Below, in pieces: positions 1-22,679 of a stretch of DNA of 64,000 bases. The position numbers were made by a program, and so were the translations under genes. The stretch is from Lunularia cruciata. Lineage: Eukaryota; Streptophyta; Marchantiopsida; Lunulariales; Lunulariaceae. The DNA lies in the NCBI GenBank assembly GCA_948567375.1, contig OX419758.1, positions 41,545,001-41,609,000 on the forward strand, written 5' to 3'. Positions within the stretch are counted from its first letter, which is position 1, and every line of letters begins with the position of its first letter. The notes under the pieces were generated by a model, which was not told the origin of the DNA, did not search any database, and saw only the letters and a list, made by a program, of their open reading frames with translations.

Positions 1-1
1 G

Positions 2-377
2 TTTGCTCATATATAAATTTGTTAAAAGGAAGAACCATAATGCGCTATCTATCCTTTTTTGTTGTCCATATCCAATGGTTACTTGTAGAATTGCACAAGC
101 AACAATATCCTTTTATGATACCTTTTAGACAAGAAATCTCTAGATGGCATTGCTATTTATTATGAATAGAATTTAGAAGAAATAAAAAATGCCTTGGATA
201 TCCCAATCATTTTTTTGCTCATATATCAATTTGTTAAAAGGAAGAACCATAACATGTTACTTATCATTTTTTGTAGTCCATATCCAATGGCTACTTGTAG
301 AATTGCACAAGCAACAATATCCTTTTGTGATACCTTCTAGACAAGAAATCTCTAGATGGCATAGCTATTTACTATGA
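2..377. repeat. Tandem duplication, about 212-bp period
   Basis: The stretch from TTTGCTCATATATAAATTTG at position 2 recurs from position 214 with about 90% identity. The shared part covers roughly 160 bp and ends near 168 and 377. Both units have the same internal words, such as GAATTGCACAAGCAACAATA and CAAGAAATCTCTAGATGGCA. The second unit can be read as a 62-aa open frame, but the first is broken by stops, so I do not call a protein. The phrase is the kind seen in copia-type polyproteins, but I cannot assign it. The left edge of the window may cut further units. Confidence 0.75.
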
Positions 378-1304
378 ATATGAGTATGTTCCTCTATTAA
401 AATATGACATTAGTAAAGACTTTATTAGTGCTAGATCATGGAAAGATTAAAGAAGCATATCATCAATGACATTACTTATGTGGGTCTTCTTCTTGTGTGA
501 AATTTTCTTGGGAAAACCCTAACATATGCCAACTTACTTTCACAAAAAGATAATTTACAAAATTCATTGATGAAGTACACATAAAGCAAAGTGATCTTTT
601 CTCACATTCTAGACGTGCTAAAGCTTCATATGGGCATAATAAAATTCTAGGCTTAAGCATAAAACTTAAAAAGTTTGACAAGTTGACATGGACTCTAAAA
701 AGCTTTACTAATATCTATTGAACCGTAAACATAAATAGCAAGATCCTACACCATTTTAATCACATGTATCTTGAGCTTACATTATTGTCAAATTTTACAA
801 CCTACCCAAATAGCTAGTTATCAACTCCTTCAATAAATCTTGCAATACTTTCTTCATGAAACTTGGGTTATTTTACAAGAAATTGAGAATTATTATAAGT
901 TTTTGGAACATCATATACCTTTTCATAAGGCTAATAAGGTCCTCTATGAATTTTTGGTGAATGTAGTTCTTTGTATGTCACTATTGATTTTTAACAAGAG
1001 GAAAACATGAAAAAAACTTACATAACAAGCAACCAATTAGACTAGAATTTTGTTGTTGTGACCACCAAGATATCTTGTCAAGTATTCTCCTTTCTTTGAG
1101 TCTTTGGAGTGTAAGTCAAAGTCATCTAATTTCAAGTGTTTGGAGTTCCTTGAGACAATAGATATGTAGAATGAATATTTGTGCTCATGAGAAGACCAGC
1201 ATATTTCCATAGAAACCTTGTCATATACTTCTTCATTTTAACTTTTATTGATATGGTGCTTATCTTGTACTCTTTCTTTTAAAAATTTTGCTTATGTAGT
1301 AAAC
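378..1304. other. No recognisable gene
   Basis: This stretch is AT-rich and short open frames occur at chance level. I see no splice-consistent coding, no RNA gene and no clear terminal repeats. It probably belongs to the decayed retroelement sequence that begins at about 1305, but nothing here proves that. Confidence 0.5.
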
Positions 1305-2075
1305 ATAGATCGAGTTCTCATAGAATAGAAGTCGCCTTTGAAGGAGAAGTTGTTGTACTCCTTGTTGTGTGCTACAAAATGACCTTGTATCATTTGAAAG
1401 AAGGAGTCTTGTCATAAAATTGTCCTAAATTCAATTTTGACTTTTGAGTCAAGTGACATTGTTGTAATTGCCATCGTGATGAGAAGAAGAGACTTCAAAT
1501 CAAGTCATCGTGATAGTGCATCAAATATGACATGGAACTTACTAGATTTGTATTCAAGTTTGAGGTCAAACAACTATAGTTGTTCCTCTCATCAATGGTG
1601 TCAACTCTTCATGTGCTCCAAATGTAATCTTTATAATAAAATTTTGTGATAGGTATACATAATCACTTGTTTCTCCAAGAGATAATGCATCCATACCTTG
1701 GTGGCATAAACTATTGTTAATTATTCTCATTCTCAAGCAAAATAATTGTTTTTTGTGGTGTTTAGTTGGTGAAACACAAAGACAATGGGATGTAACACAT
1801 CTAGAATTAATATTGCAACACAACTCCAATGGTAAAGTTAGAAGCATCAAAATCAATCACATAAGGTTGTTGAATATCACATGGTTGAAGAATTGATCTT
1901 GAATAAACCATATGTTTCAACTTATGTAATACTTCTTTGTGCTTGGTGGTCTATTGAAAACTTGAGATTTTCCCCAAGAGCTCGATCTATGGTGCAACCA
2001 CATGAGCATAATTATAGATGAATTGCTAACCAAAACTTACCAATCCATTAAATGCCCACACTTCCGTGAATCCTT
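1305..2075 (-). pseudogene. Ty3/gypsy pol remnant (RNase H to integrase N-terminus)
   Basis: On the minus strand this stretch is collinear with the pol region of the chromovirus at about 29,440-30,200. Matching words include GAGAAG-TTGTTGTACTCCTT (near 1343 versus 29,478), AGAAGAGACTTCAAATCA and the CAAGAGATAATGC block (near 1675 versus 29,809). In the family this segment encodes the reverse-transcriptase connection, RNase H and the zinc-binding start of integrase. Several stops and indels break every frame. Identity looks like 75-80% by eye, so this is a much older insertion than the complete element. No LTR of its own is visible. Confidence 0.75.
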
Positions 2076-3081
2076 CAAGAAGAAAGGTTATTGAAATAAC
2101 ATCACTTGTCTGCAATGCCCATTGAGCTAGTCGATGACACATGTAGTACACCATTGTGAGAGAGTTGCTAAGTACCAAAGTTCTTTTCGAATCTAAAAGA
2201 ATTTGGCTAGTATCAATCAAACCAATCAAAAAGTTTCTGTTCTAGGATAATGGTTGTACCTCCATAGATAAAGGGTTACAGGATCGTTACATTTTAGACA
2301 AGTTTTGAGCCCAATATTGCACTCATGAAATCAGTTTTGGATTAGAGTGCCAATAAGTATTTTTTTCATAACGCTGCGAAAACGTATATGAAAGATCGTA
2401 GGTGGATGAGTGCAAATATTTGACTTGTAACATCTAACAGATGAATACTTTCATTCCAGTAATTGCCTACACTCTTGTGGGAGCAACTTCATTTTCAAAT
2501 CGGTCAACTATTTACTTATGAAGGTCTGACTAGCATTTCGCCTTCATCAGGAACTAAACGTTTCAAATAGAAGACCAGCTTTTGTGCAAAAGATTTTGCA
2601 AAACTTCTGGCTTATGTACCCATTCCGTCGGAAAGATCACCTGTCCTGAGCTAAATACAAATTGACTGTCAAACCTGCATAAGTAGGAATAATGAATAGG
2701 TCCAATTTGAACGAACTACAGGAGAGACCAGACAGAGCCTCCGAGAAAACAATGAGGTTGATTTCACATAATCCAATCCCCCACCAAGAATACCCTAGAA
2801 TGTAATATCTTTCGTCTCAATTCTGATTTGGTCAAGTGTCTCAATCCATCATTCAATCACCAAGGCTACAGCTTGCCCGAACGTTAAGAATAGTTGATAT
2901 TCACAAGTTGACACGGACAAAACATGTTCATTAGTCGACTAACGTGTAAATATCGTAAGACGGGTACAGTAACTCTTCTGTGACCTGATTCTTGGTAGGC
3001 CAAGGCAACGATAATTAAGCAGGTTAAATACACATTGCCAACAAGTAGTTGACTTAGCCATATCCAATTCTCTTTCATGCC
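2076..3081. other. 3' flank of the ABCC transporter gene
   Basis: This holds the downstream flank and presumably the 3' UTR of the minus-strand transporter gene, whose stop codon is at 3084-3082. No canonical AATAAA was found on the minus strand just past the stop, and the variant AGTAAA read near 2510 is unsupported. From about 2080 to 2230 the sequence merges into the old retroelement remnant. Base composition is more mixed than the AT-rich repeats to the left. Confidence 0.45.
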
Positions 3082-14803
<11,722 letters not shown>

Positions 14804-15333
14804 CTCTCTGCCTCCTCCTTCTCCTCAGCTCCGAAGTATTTCAACTCCCCTCCCGTCGCCACCACCTCCTCTTCGTCAACCTTCTCTACACTACCAATCA
14901 CAACGCACAACAACAAGCTCGACACACGATCTCTTCCTACAACTTCTCCCAGCTGCTTCCTGCAAGTCCATTACCGCTTCCTCCTCTCCCGTCCGCTCCT
15001 CTGCCAATTCTGTTATCTATCTCAAACACAAACACAAACGAGAGGCTCCCTGCAGCAGACGAAAGAGAAGGCTGCGGCAGTCCGTGTAATGGATTTATGC
15101 CTGTCTGTCTCGACGGGAGCGTCCGCACCGCTCCTCTGGCCCTACGAGCTCCAGATCTAATTACGCTCCCAGTACCCTGAGGATTCCATCGCCTGCTCAC
15201 AATGTATCCTCCTCTGCCCTCCTCTCCTCTTCCCGCTCCTCCTATTACATGCTCCCTCTCCACATTGCACGGCCCGACGTCATTCAACGGAAGTGCTAAT
15301 TAGCGCTCGGGAACCTCTCAAAGTGCCGGGTAA
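14804..15333 (-). other. Probable 5' leader of the ABCC gene
   Basis: On the minus strand this stretch is purine-rich (GAGGAG/GGAGGA words), on the plus strand CT-rich. It lies between a TATA-like box and the start codon at 14,803. Open frames on both strands here reflect low-complexity sequence and are not called as genes. Such pyrimidine/purine-rich leaders are common in plant 5' UTRs. A leader intron cannot be excluded. Confidence 0.45.
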
Positions 15334-15341
15334 ATTTTATA
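15334..15341 (-). promoter_or_regulatory. TATA-like box upstream of the ABCC gene
   Basis: On the minus strand the sequence reads GGTATAAAATTT, a good TATA match, about 530 bp upstream of the transporter start codon. Transcription would begin about 30 bp downstream and give a leader of about 500 nt. It is the best such match seen in the immediate upstream region. Many plant housekeeping genes use TATA-less promoters, so this remains a guess. Confidence 0.35.
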
Positions 15342-15444
15342 CCACAGGACTATAACGAGACGTGTTGTTAAGGAGCAAGTCATCATACCGTATATTCTTC
15401 TAGGTCCATCTTGTCAATTTCGACTGGAAGTCTGTACTCGCCGG

Positions 15445-15496
15445 CACTATACAAACACTGCCGGGACAAAAAATTTGTCCCGGCAGATTTGTAGTG
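15445..15496. repeat. CACTA...TAGTG palindrome (possible collapsed transposon ends)
   Basis: A perfect 13-bp stem (CTGCCGGGACAAA at 15,458-15,470 and its complement at 15,474-15,486) encloses a 3-nt loop AAA. The outer parts also pair imperfectly, so the whole 52 bp begins with CACTA and ends with TAGTG. CACTA is the defining terminus of EnSpm/CACTA DNA transposons. The structure looks like two terminal inverted repeats joined with almost nothing between them. No 3-bp target duplication is evident (CGG left, TAA right). Confidence 0.7.
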
Positions 15497-15499
15497 TAA

Positions 15500-17456
15500 C
15501 GCAGTCACTAGGCACCGAGAATCCCGGAGAAAGGGTTCTCATCCATCACAAATTCTCCTCCGTCAACCAACGGAGCTAAAATCCCGTCCGTCATAGATGC
15601 GTACGTCAACTGCATGCATGACTCCCCGTAATCCTAATGGCTGGAATATCTTAACCACATTCTTCGTACTTCCGCCGGTATCCGTACATCCTGCTGGAAT
15701 TCGGTGTGATTACTTGCGCCAACCGATAGTTTAGCAAATACAAGCCTCTGCATAATTTGCGGATTGTACGCATCGTCCTTGGTTTGGAAGAGGTACGTGG
15801 TATGTCTCTAGAATGAAATAGTCGATAACAAGAAGCGAAAAAAGGCGACCGCGTAGGAAAAATGAAGGATAACAAGAAGTAGGCGCGAGCTGTATATGAA
15901 GACATGTTAACTTAGTTGTGAAACTTTGAAGGAGAGGCAAACACAAGAAATCTTGTCAGAACTGTCCGTGGTTTGTGACGAAGATGTTAAAATAACGCGC
16001 AGTTACAGCAACATCTTAATGAGAACAAAAGGAACTCAAAACTCGGATATTCTCTGCCACACTCTTTGGTGACATCTCTCGTCGTTAAGACGTGTCAATC
16101 ATGGCAGGTGAAAGGATCCTGTATTTTCACTTTACGTGTTCGTCCTAGAAAAACGAGTAAGGAATTTGCGCTCCTAGACTAGGAAGAAAGTTGAGTGCTT
16201 TTATGTGCATGTGATGGGACAGATCTTAGCCTTTACTCCAGTACTCAGGGTTGCACCAACATGAAAACTTTTCCAGAGTATCTGAGCTTCACATGTCGTA
16301 CCAAAGTGAAAAGTTAGCGGAGTCTCTGAGCATCATCATACATTACTATCTCATAGTGACATAGAGCGTTGGTAGACTCTATGTTACTATGTTGGTCTAG
16401 TGTTAACATGAGCAATAAGCTTTCAAGTTATTCAAGAAAAAGTTTTGAATGAAACTGATGATGTTGTGAAGCATCTTCAAACTTGATTAGAGGAAACAAG
16501 GACTTAAACTACCTTACTAGGAGGAGGATGATGTAATCTAAACATAGTTTAATTCTATGAATTTTCTAAATATGTATTTTAATTTGGAAGTCATAAAAAT
16601 CAAAGGAGCAGTGCCTATAGCGTAGTGATGGACTACCCAGGTACATATTCAAATAGAGCATTATTCAAACAAACTAGTATTTTTGCCTTTAAGATAACCA
16701 CTTTATAAAGCTTCAAGTTGTTGAATTAAATGACTATCTAAACAACAAATATTAATATCAACTAATTGACCTTTTGGAAAAGGAAGTGATTGAGATTCGA
16801 CGCAAAAGTGGTACAATCTTCGGGTTCTGCTCCACCGTGACGCCATATCAAATCTGGTCATCAGTTGCATGCTTTTGAAAATTTATTCTTCATAATCTAT
16901 TAGTAGTCAACGTATAGTGGGGGGTGGTTGTAGAGTCGAGAAGATGTATTTGATGGACTTTCATGATATCTATAAAATGATTTTATTTAATAATATGTTT
17001 CGTAAAATTTTAAATTTTATTATATAATATATTTTTCATTTTAATCATAAAAATTAATTAATTCCTTAATATTATTCATATAAATTTTATAAATAACCTT
17101 TACAAATATCTATAAATATTGGAAAACACTAAATCTGAAACCCCCTCGTGTTTGGTTGTTGATTTGTTTTCTCGGGTAACTGCATCTCATGCTAAACACC
17201 ACGGGGACCTGCTTCTAGAACCCTTGAATGATGATGCAAGACAGTCAGGTCATTACTGTAAGGAGAATTGATTGCCTCAGCATTCTCAGTTATCTACTCC
17301 ATTGGATCGGCATCCTTGTTTGGCTGGGGGTGTAGTACTTCATCGCTTATAGCTTTTTCTCCTTTTTGGATCTCGTGTGCATTAATTTGTTTTTCGATTC
17401 GTTTGCCAGATTTCTCATATAGACTCTATCGGAATTTTAGCACCATTTTCTCATTT
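15500..17456. other. Upstream intergenic region, no gene recognised
   Basis: No coding region or RNA gene was recognised. A partial copy of the dispersed CGACCGCGTAGGAAAA repeat lies at about 15,835-15,880 (GGCGACCGCGTAGGAAAAAT near 15,843). The part from about 16,960 to 17,120 is very AT-rich. Composition shifts from GC-balanced near the transporter promoter to AT-rich away from it. Confidence 0.5.
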
Positions 17457-17469
17457 CCCATTTGTCTTT

Positions 17470-17602
17470 TGTATTCTATTAAGGAGGACGATCGCGTGGG
17501 AAAAAGAAAAAAGGTGACCCCGGATGAAAAATGAAGGATGGAAAGACTCCATCAAGCCGTGCAAGAGAGACAAAAGAGGTAACATGAGGCTAAGCCCCAA
17601 TA
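17470..17602. mobile_element. MITE-like dispersed repeat, full-length copy
   Basis: This unit starts TATTCTATTAAGGAGGACGA, continues through GATCGCGTGGGAAAAA and GAAGGATGGAAAGACTCCATC, and ends GGCTAAGCCCCAATAGAGTC. Its edges (ACTCTATT-like and AATAGAGT) are inverted relative to each other. The same words in the same order recur at about 17,679-17,930, 19,603-19,709 (inverted), 22,680-22,815 and 42,710-42,795. This indicates a dispersed family of about 100-135 bp without coding capacity. I do not recognise the family. Confidence 0.6.
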
Positions 17603-17678
17603 GAGTCTGTATGATAAATCTACCTACCGCATCCGTATGATAAATCTGTATGATAAATCTACCCTATCCGAGCTATGC

Positions 17679-17930
17679 ATGGAAAAAACAAAAGATGGGA
17701 AGACCCATCAAGCCTTTGTACTCTATTAAGGAAGACGACCATGTGGAAAAAACAAACGATGGGAAGACCCATCAAGCCTTTGTACTCTATTAAGGAAGAC
17801 GACCGTGTGGAAAAAACAAACGATGGGAGGACCCATCAAGCCTTTGTACTCTATTAAAGAAAGCAATCGCGTAGACAAAACGAAGGACGGGAAGACCCCA
17901 TCAAACCAAACCGTACAAAGGAGAAAAAAA
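17679..17930. repeat. Tandem array of about 64-bp units from the MITE-like repeat
   Basis: Three near-identical units start at about 17,679, 17,739 and 17,803, and a fourth, more divergent one at about 17,867. Each carries GGAAAAAACAAACGATGGGA, AGACCCATCAAGCCTTTGTA and CTCTATTAAGGAAGACGAC. The unit is the left part of the dispersed element at 17,470, so the array probably arose by unequal exchange or replication slippage inside one copy. The open frame across it is incidental. Confidence 0.8.
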
Positions 17931-17957
17931 AAAAGAAAAAAAAAACTTTAATTAGAA

Positions 17958-18000
17958 CTAAACCCCAAATAGAGTTTATTTGTACTCTATTGGGGTTTAG
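17958..18000. repeat. Hairpin with CTAAACCCCAA...TTGGGGTTTAG arms
   Basis: The left arm CTAAACCCCAAATAGAGT (17,958-17,975) pairs with the right arm ACTCTATTGGGGTTTAG (17,984-18,000), with one extra A in the left arm and an 8-nt loop. Both arms are the terminal sequence of the MITE-like family, arranged head to head. The following 60 bp also partly mirrors the preceding element. This may be a junction of two inverted copies. Confidence 0.75.
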
Positions 18001-19190
18001 CCCATTTTACCATTTTCATTCAACCTTTTGATGCTTGATTGGTCGGTCGTCCTTTCCCTTTTGTATTCTTGGTACTTTTTATTCCTTCTTCCTTGTTATT
18101 ATTCCTTTTTACTTTTTATTGCTTAGTGATTTCCTTTCGGGGTATGTTATATGGCCTTTTGGCCCGTTCTTTCTGTTCCAAACAACCTAAATCCCGAACG
18201 CTATAGTGTGTATAGCTCTTGTCTGCATATTTAGATCCCTATGAGGCGGAGATTTATCCCATGTTTGGATTACCAGGCGTCTAAACCAAGTGTACTGAAC
18301 CGTAGTAATGTAGTCTCATTAGAAATATCTAAAATCTTTTCATGTAGCATATTTAGATCATGTGGCAAATTGCATATTATTAATTAGATAACCAATCAAA
18401 GGACATCATACAACACGAACCCATTGTCTGACGTATATTCACTTACAAGATACGAAACTTAAATCTTGGTGTTTAAGCATCACTATTTTCTTTCGAAAAA
18501 ATAATGCATGTTCTTCCCTTAATTAGGTTTTGATGCTCAGAAAACCAGCGCAGTTATTCCAGTGCCTAATGAAATTTAATATTAAAAAATTGAATTTAAA
18601 ACATACGTAATAAATTTAAATGATTTAGCTGCATGTAATTTTAATATAAAAATATATTCCTCTATATGTCCTCACGTTCTTGTAAACTTTCAGCAAGATG
18701 TTTTCAGATAACAGAGTTTTAGCTTGCCTTTAATACGTGCATGCACACGTCTTTCTTGTTTTGTTTCCCGCTCTACTCCCTATCTAAAGTTTTAGTTCAA
18801 TACAAATTTGAATTTTCCATTATTATTTATTTTTATTAAGAATAGTTATGCAGCCCTCTTAGTTCTTCTTCTTAGTTATAGTTAATGTGAAATGTTCTTC
18901 TCACAAAACATTGAAAACATTCAAACTTTTCAATGTTTGAATGAAATCATTCTTATGGACCATATTAAAGTAATGGATCATATTCAGTGATAAGCCAGTT
19001 GTGGTCAACATCACTGGGTTCGTCTTAAACTATTGAAAAGTAGTAAAACCCTCACTGGTGGGGGGGCATCTGTCGTTGCGATGGTTCTTGCGCCCCTTCC
19101 TTGAGACACCAGGTCGTGTGCATAGTGGTTTTGACTTAAACTTGTCCGGATTCAGGACTGTCAGAAGAATCCACAACCTCGTTTGACCGC
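18001..19190. other. Intergenic, no gene recognised
   Basis: The first roughly 80 bp look like an inverted, decayed copy of the MITE-like family (TTTAGCCCATTTTACC, then GGTCGTCCTTTCCC). The rest is AT-rich with no coding signal, RNA gene or long repeat visible. Confidence 0.5.
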
Positions 19191-19194
19191 GCAT

Positions 19195-19460
19195 CACCTG
19201 ATTTATGTGGTTTGGTCCTCAACGAGCAGTCGCCTGTTATGACTTCCAGGCTATTTCCCGCTGACCTGCAGAAAAGGACTTAACGATACCCGAAACGTCG
19301 CGGTCGGGTATCGTTAGACCGTACCTTCTGAGCCATCATCATCTCATGACTTTTGTGGTTTAGTCGCCGTGTTATGACTTCGGATATTCCGGGCTGATCT
19401 GCAGAAAACCACCGAACCATACCCGCAACTTTGCAGTCGGGCTTTTCCATAACCACGTGG
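19195..19460. repeat. Diverged tandem duplication with an embedded 12-bp hairpin
   Basis: Two units of about 120-150 bp share the order ATGTGGTTTGGTC, GTTATGACTTC, GCTGACCTGCAGAAAA, ATACCCGAAAC-like and GCGGTCGGG (first about 19,200-19,320, second about 19,350-19,445). The first unit contains a perfect inverted repeat: TAACGATACCCG at 19,281-19,292 and CGGGTATCGTTA at 19,305-19,316, with a 12-nt loop. The local GC content is higher than the surroundings. I do not recognise the repeat. Confidence 0.65.
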
Positions 19461-19588
19461 TCCAACTTTACCGAGCGTGTGATATGCTCGGTAAATCGTC
19501 ATTTGGACGTTGAACCTTTGTCTTTCATGACGTTGCATCCAGTGTTCCTGCATCTCGAATTAAATCAAATTCACGATTTGCTGCTTAC

Positions 19589-19723
19589 TTTGGTATGCCA
19601 AAGTAATCAGCTTGGGACTCTATTGGGGCTTAGCCCCATGTTACCTTTTTTCTCTCCCTTGTACGGTTTGACGGTCGCGATTTTTTCCTACGCGGTCGCC
19701 TTTTATCATTTTGGTATGCCAAA
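19589..19723. mobile_element. Inverted MITE-like copy flanked by 14-bp direct repeats
   Basis: TTTGGTATGCCAAA occurs at 19,589-19,602 and again, identical, at 19,710-19,723. Between them lie 107 bp that read, in reverse, as the dispersed family (ACTCTATTGGGGCTTAGCCCC, then TTTTTTCCTACGCGGTCGCC). The flanking word is itself palindromic (TTGGTATGCCAA). The arrangement suggests insertion with a target duplication of about 14 bp, or alternatively a subterminal repeat of a larger element. Confidence 0.6.
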
Positions 19724-19729
19724 ATAAGC

Positions 19730-21090
19730 AGCAACGCCCGTGGACTTTCGCAATCCTATTGAAGAGGAAGCCACCGACGAAATTATCCAAATCGCGATAC
19801 AGAACTTTCCTCTACAGGGGAAACAAACAAGAACATTTCGTACGTGGACGAACCACAGGTTCCATCTAGGATTGACGAGCCAGGTTAAATCTAATACGTA
19901 GTAATGGATGAATCTTTGGACAACTGGAGATATAACAGTGCAACCCAAGCGCCAAGTTATGAGCATGGTTGAATCTTTCTGTGGGCAACCTGCGTCACCT
20001 TATCAACTTCCTCTCTCGTGTGTTCATGCACTTACTATTATATCCAAGACTGCTCTGCGTTGGATGTAGATACGAAGTATAGAGAAACTAAGGCTATTGA
20101 TATCATATACAGTAGTCGTTGGGGGTGCGTGCATGTTATTTACATGTTCGGGGACCACCTTTTCTCTCGCTTTTTCCACGGGCAAAATCAGGATTTTTGC
20201 AGGTTTATATTAGGTTTTATATGACTGGATACGACTAGTTATAATGAACGTCGTGTTTGTTGGAACCTGATGCTTATTAATATGTTTCTCCAATCGATAT
20301 TGAAGCTGTTTTGTGTTGCGTAGAGTGATTCCCCCTCCCAATTGACTACAATGAAGATACTAGTTAATCATTTCTATAACATTTTGTTTTGTCAAAAGGT
20401 TTTAAGAATATGAAATTCTCAATCAAGTGAAAGTGAATTCATTTTGAGAGCATATTAACTGCTAGTTAAAAGGAATGCGTTTATTGAAAATCGTTCGATA
20501 CCAAATGCCGTTATTTCAGAACGGAATATATTACACTTAGAATGAAATGGAATATTCGTAATCCCTTTACGCCACTCTAGGTCGGTTTAAGCACCTATGT
20601 ATGTTTTGTCACATTAATATCTCAGTCAATTGTGTCGCAATTTCAGAAATAGTATGTTGTATTTTGCAAAGGTACTTATAGGTTGCCAATACCAATATAA
20701 TAGCTTCAACATCTAGGTTCATTTAGGTGTGGAAAGGTATCAACCACTATTCAATTTGAGCATGGGAACAGCAGATCTTAGGATTTGAGTCATTATATTT
20801 TGGATCGGATCATGAACTCTAGTGGGTTTTCCATCTATGGCATATCATAAGATGTGAATGCCATGTGTGTCATACATAGATCCACACATACATTGATCTG
20901 GTGGCCTTTGAAGGATGAGATGTGATAATCCCAAATATAGATAAAATGTTACAGTAAATTCCTATGAAATAATATTCTCTCTCATTCAAGAAAGAGATAT
21001 GGAACCAAGATCTGTAGACTTGTCTTCCGGAGGAAAGAATTCTAACTCCATCATATAAAGATGCATCAATGAGGATGTTGGTAAAAGTGT
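19730..21090. other. Intergenic, no gene recognised
   Basis: Only chance-length open frames are visible. I saw no transposon domains, RNA genes or long repeats. The sequence becomes more AT-rich to the right. Confidence 0.45.
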
Positions 21091-21091
21091 G

Positions 21092-21546
21092 AGTGTATAT
21101 ATACTCATTGAGATTCCCTTGAATCTTCTTATAATCTAGAAATACAAAGTCAATAAACAAGGTGAGTGTTCTGTATGTATGATCTAGTAATAGATCAAGA
21201 GCCAGCCAAAGAGATACTTGGAAATCATGTACACTTGAATTTATTGTTATGATAGGTATCAATAAAAAAATGACCTTCAAGTAAGAACCTTTTTGCCAAT
21301 AGAGCCACTAGTGCCCATGTATATTCATTGACATCCCCTTGAATCTTCCTATAATCTAGTAAAACAAAGTCAATAAATAAGTGGAGTGTTCAGCTTGTAT
21401 GACCTAGTAATAGGTCAAGAGCAAATCAAAGAGATGCTTGAAAATCATGTGCATTTGAATTTATTGTTGTGATAGGTATCAATTAAAAAAATGAACTTCA
21501 GGTAAGAACCTTTTTGCCAATGGAACACACACTAATGCCCATGCTC
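21092..21546. repeat. Tandem duplication of about 227 bp
   Basis: Unit 1 (about 21,092-21,317) and unit 2 (about 21,319-21,546) share CCCTTGAATCTTC-TATAATCTAG, ACAAAGTCAATAAA, GGTCAAGAGC, TTGAATTTATTGTTGTGATA and AAGAACCTTTTTGCCAAT in the same order, at about 85-90% identity. The minus strand of unit 1 lies in a 136-aa open frame that unit 2 does not preserve. No protein family is recognised. Confidence 0.8.
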
Positions 21547-22679
21547 CTAAATATGATGCCATAGCATTAGGCTCCTACAATATAAGAACACATCCTCCAT
21601 TGGCTACAGGAAGAAATACCTATAGTTACAATACTTGTCTGATAGTTGTGGTAGCATATATGGTCCTAATAGAGTGAAGAAAATGTGACATATAGTATTA
21701 TCAAAGACACATAGACTGTTTAAGAATACATTTTCTTGGTGGATAAGGACTTGCTAGATAGAAGCACGAGGGACCTCTCATTTTGTGAGGATGGAGTAAA
21801 TCACTTGTACGTTCCTCACGCGAGTAAATAGATGAGCATGAACAAAAATCATCTATTCATAAAAGAGAGCACAATAGCCTCAAACCTCTTATTAGAAATT
21901 GGAACCCTAGTGGATAGTTAGAGATAATGAAAATTATATACATGGATTCTAAACCTCACATTTACAAGCATACATTCATGACTCTAAGTTGAGTATAAAC
22001 AACATATCTTGAACTATCTTTTAAAAAATATCCTAAGCCGTACGCGACTTTGTTCCCAAGTTTTCAGTAGAAGAAGTTTATCTCCTTAATCAAGCTTCTT
22101 TCTGCAAAACAACTTCAAGAGCTATAAAAACCTTCATTCAATACTGGAGTTGAACGCCAAATTTGACTCATGTTTGCGCAAGATACTGCACAGAAATCTA
22201 AAATTTCAGGATTCTTGTGCCGGGATCTTTTCCTTCTTGTCAGGATATCAGTGAGATCAGGGAGGTGCAGGCCTGTCAAAGAGCGAGACTACTGTCAGTC
22301 CATCTTGACCATTCATGGTACCCCTTCAGGAGCTTTTGTCTTATCAGATGGCCGGCCATGGCTCCATCCCTTGCCTTGAATGTAGTGCCTTAGACGACGA
22401 AAGAGCGAGAGAAGTTACGGTCCAAGACATCCTGTACATACGACTGTATCAGGGTGCACAGTACTGGAACCTAGCTATTTGTACCACTTATACGCAGGAT
22501 GGGAAGTCTTGCTCATAGCCAGCCCGGTGCATGTGCTTTTTACTTGAACCAAACAACTTGTTAGGTGTTCATTTGATTATTTCAAACAACGACGATTTCA
22601 AGCATGTCTACATCATATTCTGAAGATTTTTGCTCGATGTTTCTCTCGAAGTATCTTATTTCTATACATCCTTGGTTTT
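21547..22679. other. Intergenic, no gene recognised
   Basis: Two short overlapping open frames near 22,170-22,520 have balanced base composition but no recognisable motif. They are not called. No repeats or RNA genes are seen. Confidence 0.4.

Noticed and set aside
17679-17930. CRISPR-like or satellite array of 64-bp units
   Set aside because: There are no spacers. Adjacent units are direct copies of part of the dispersed repeat, and the context is a plant nuclear genome.
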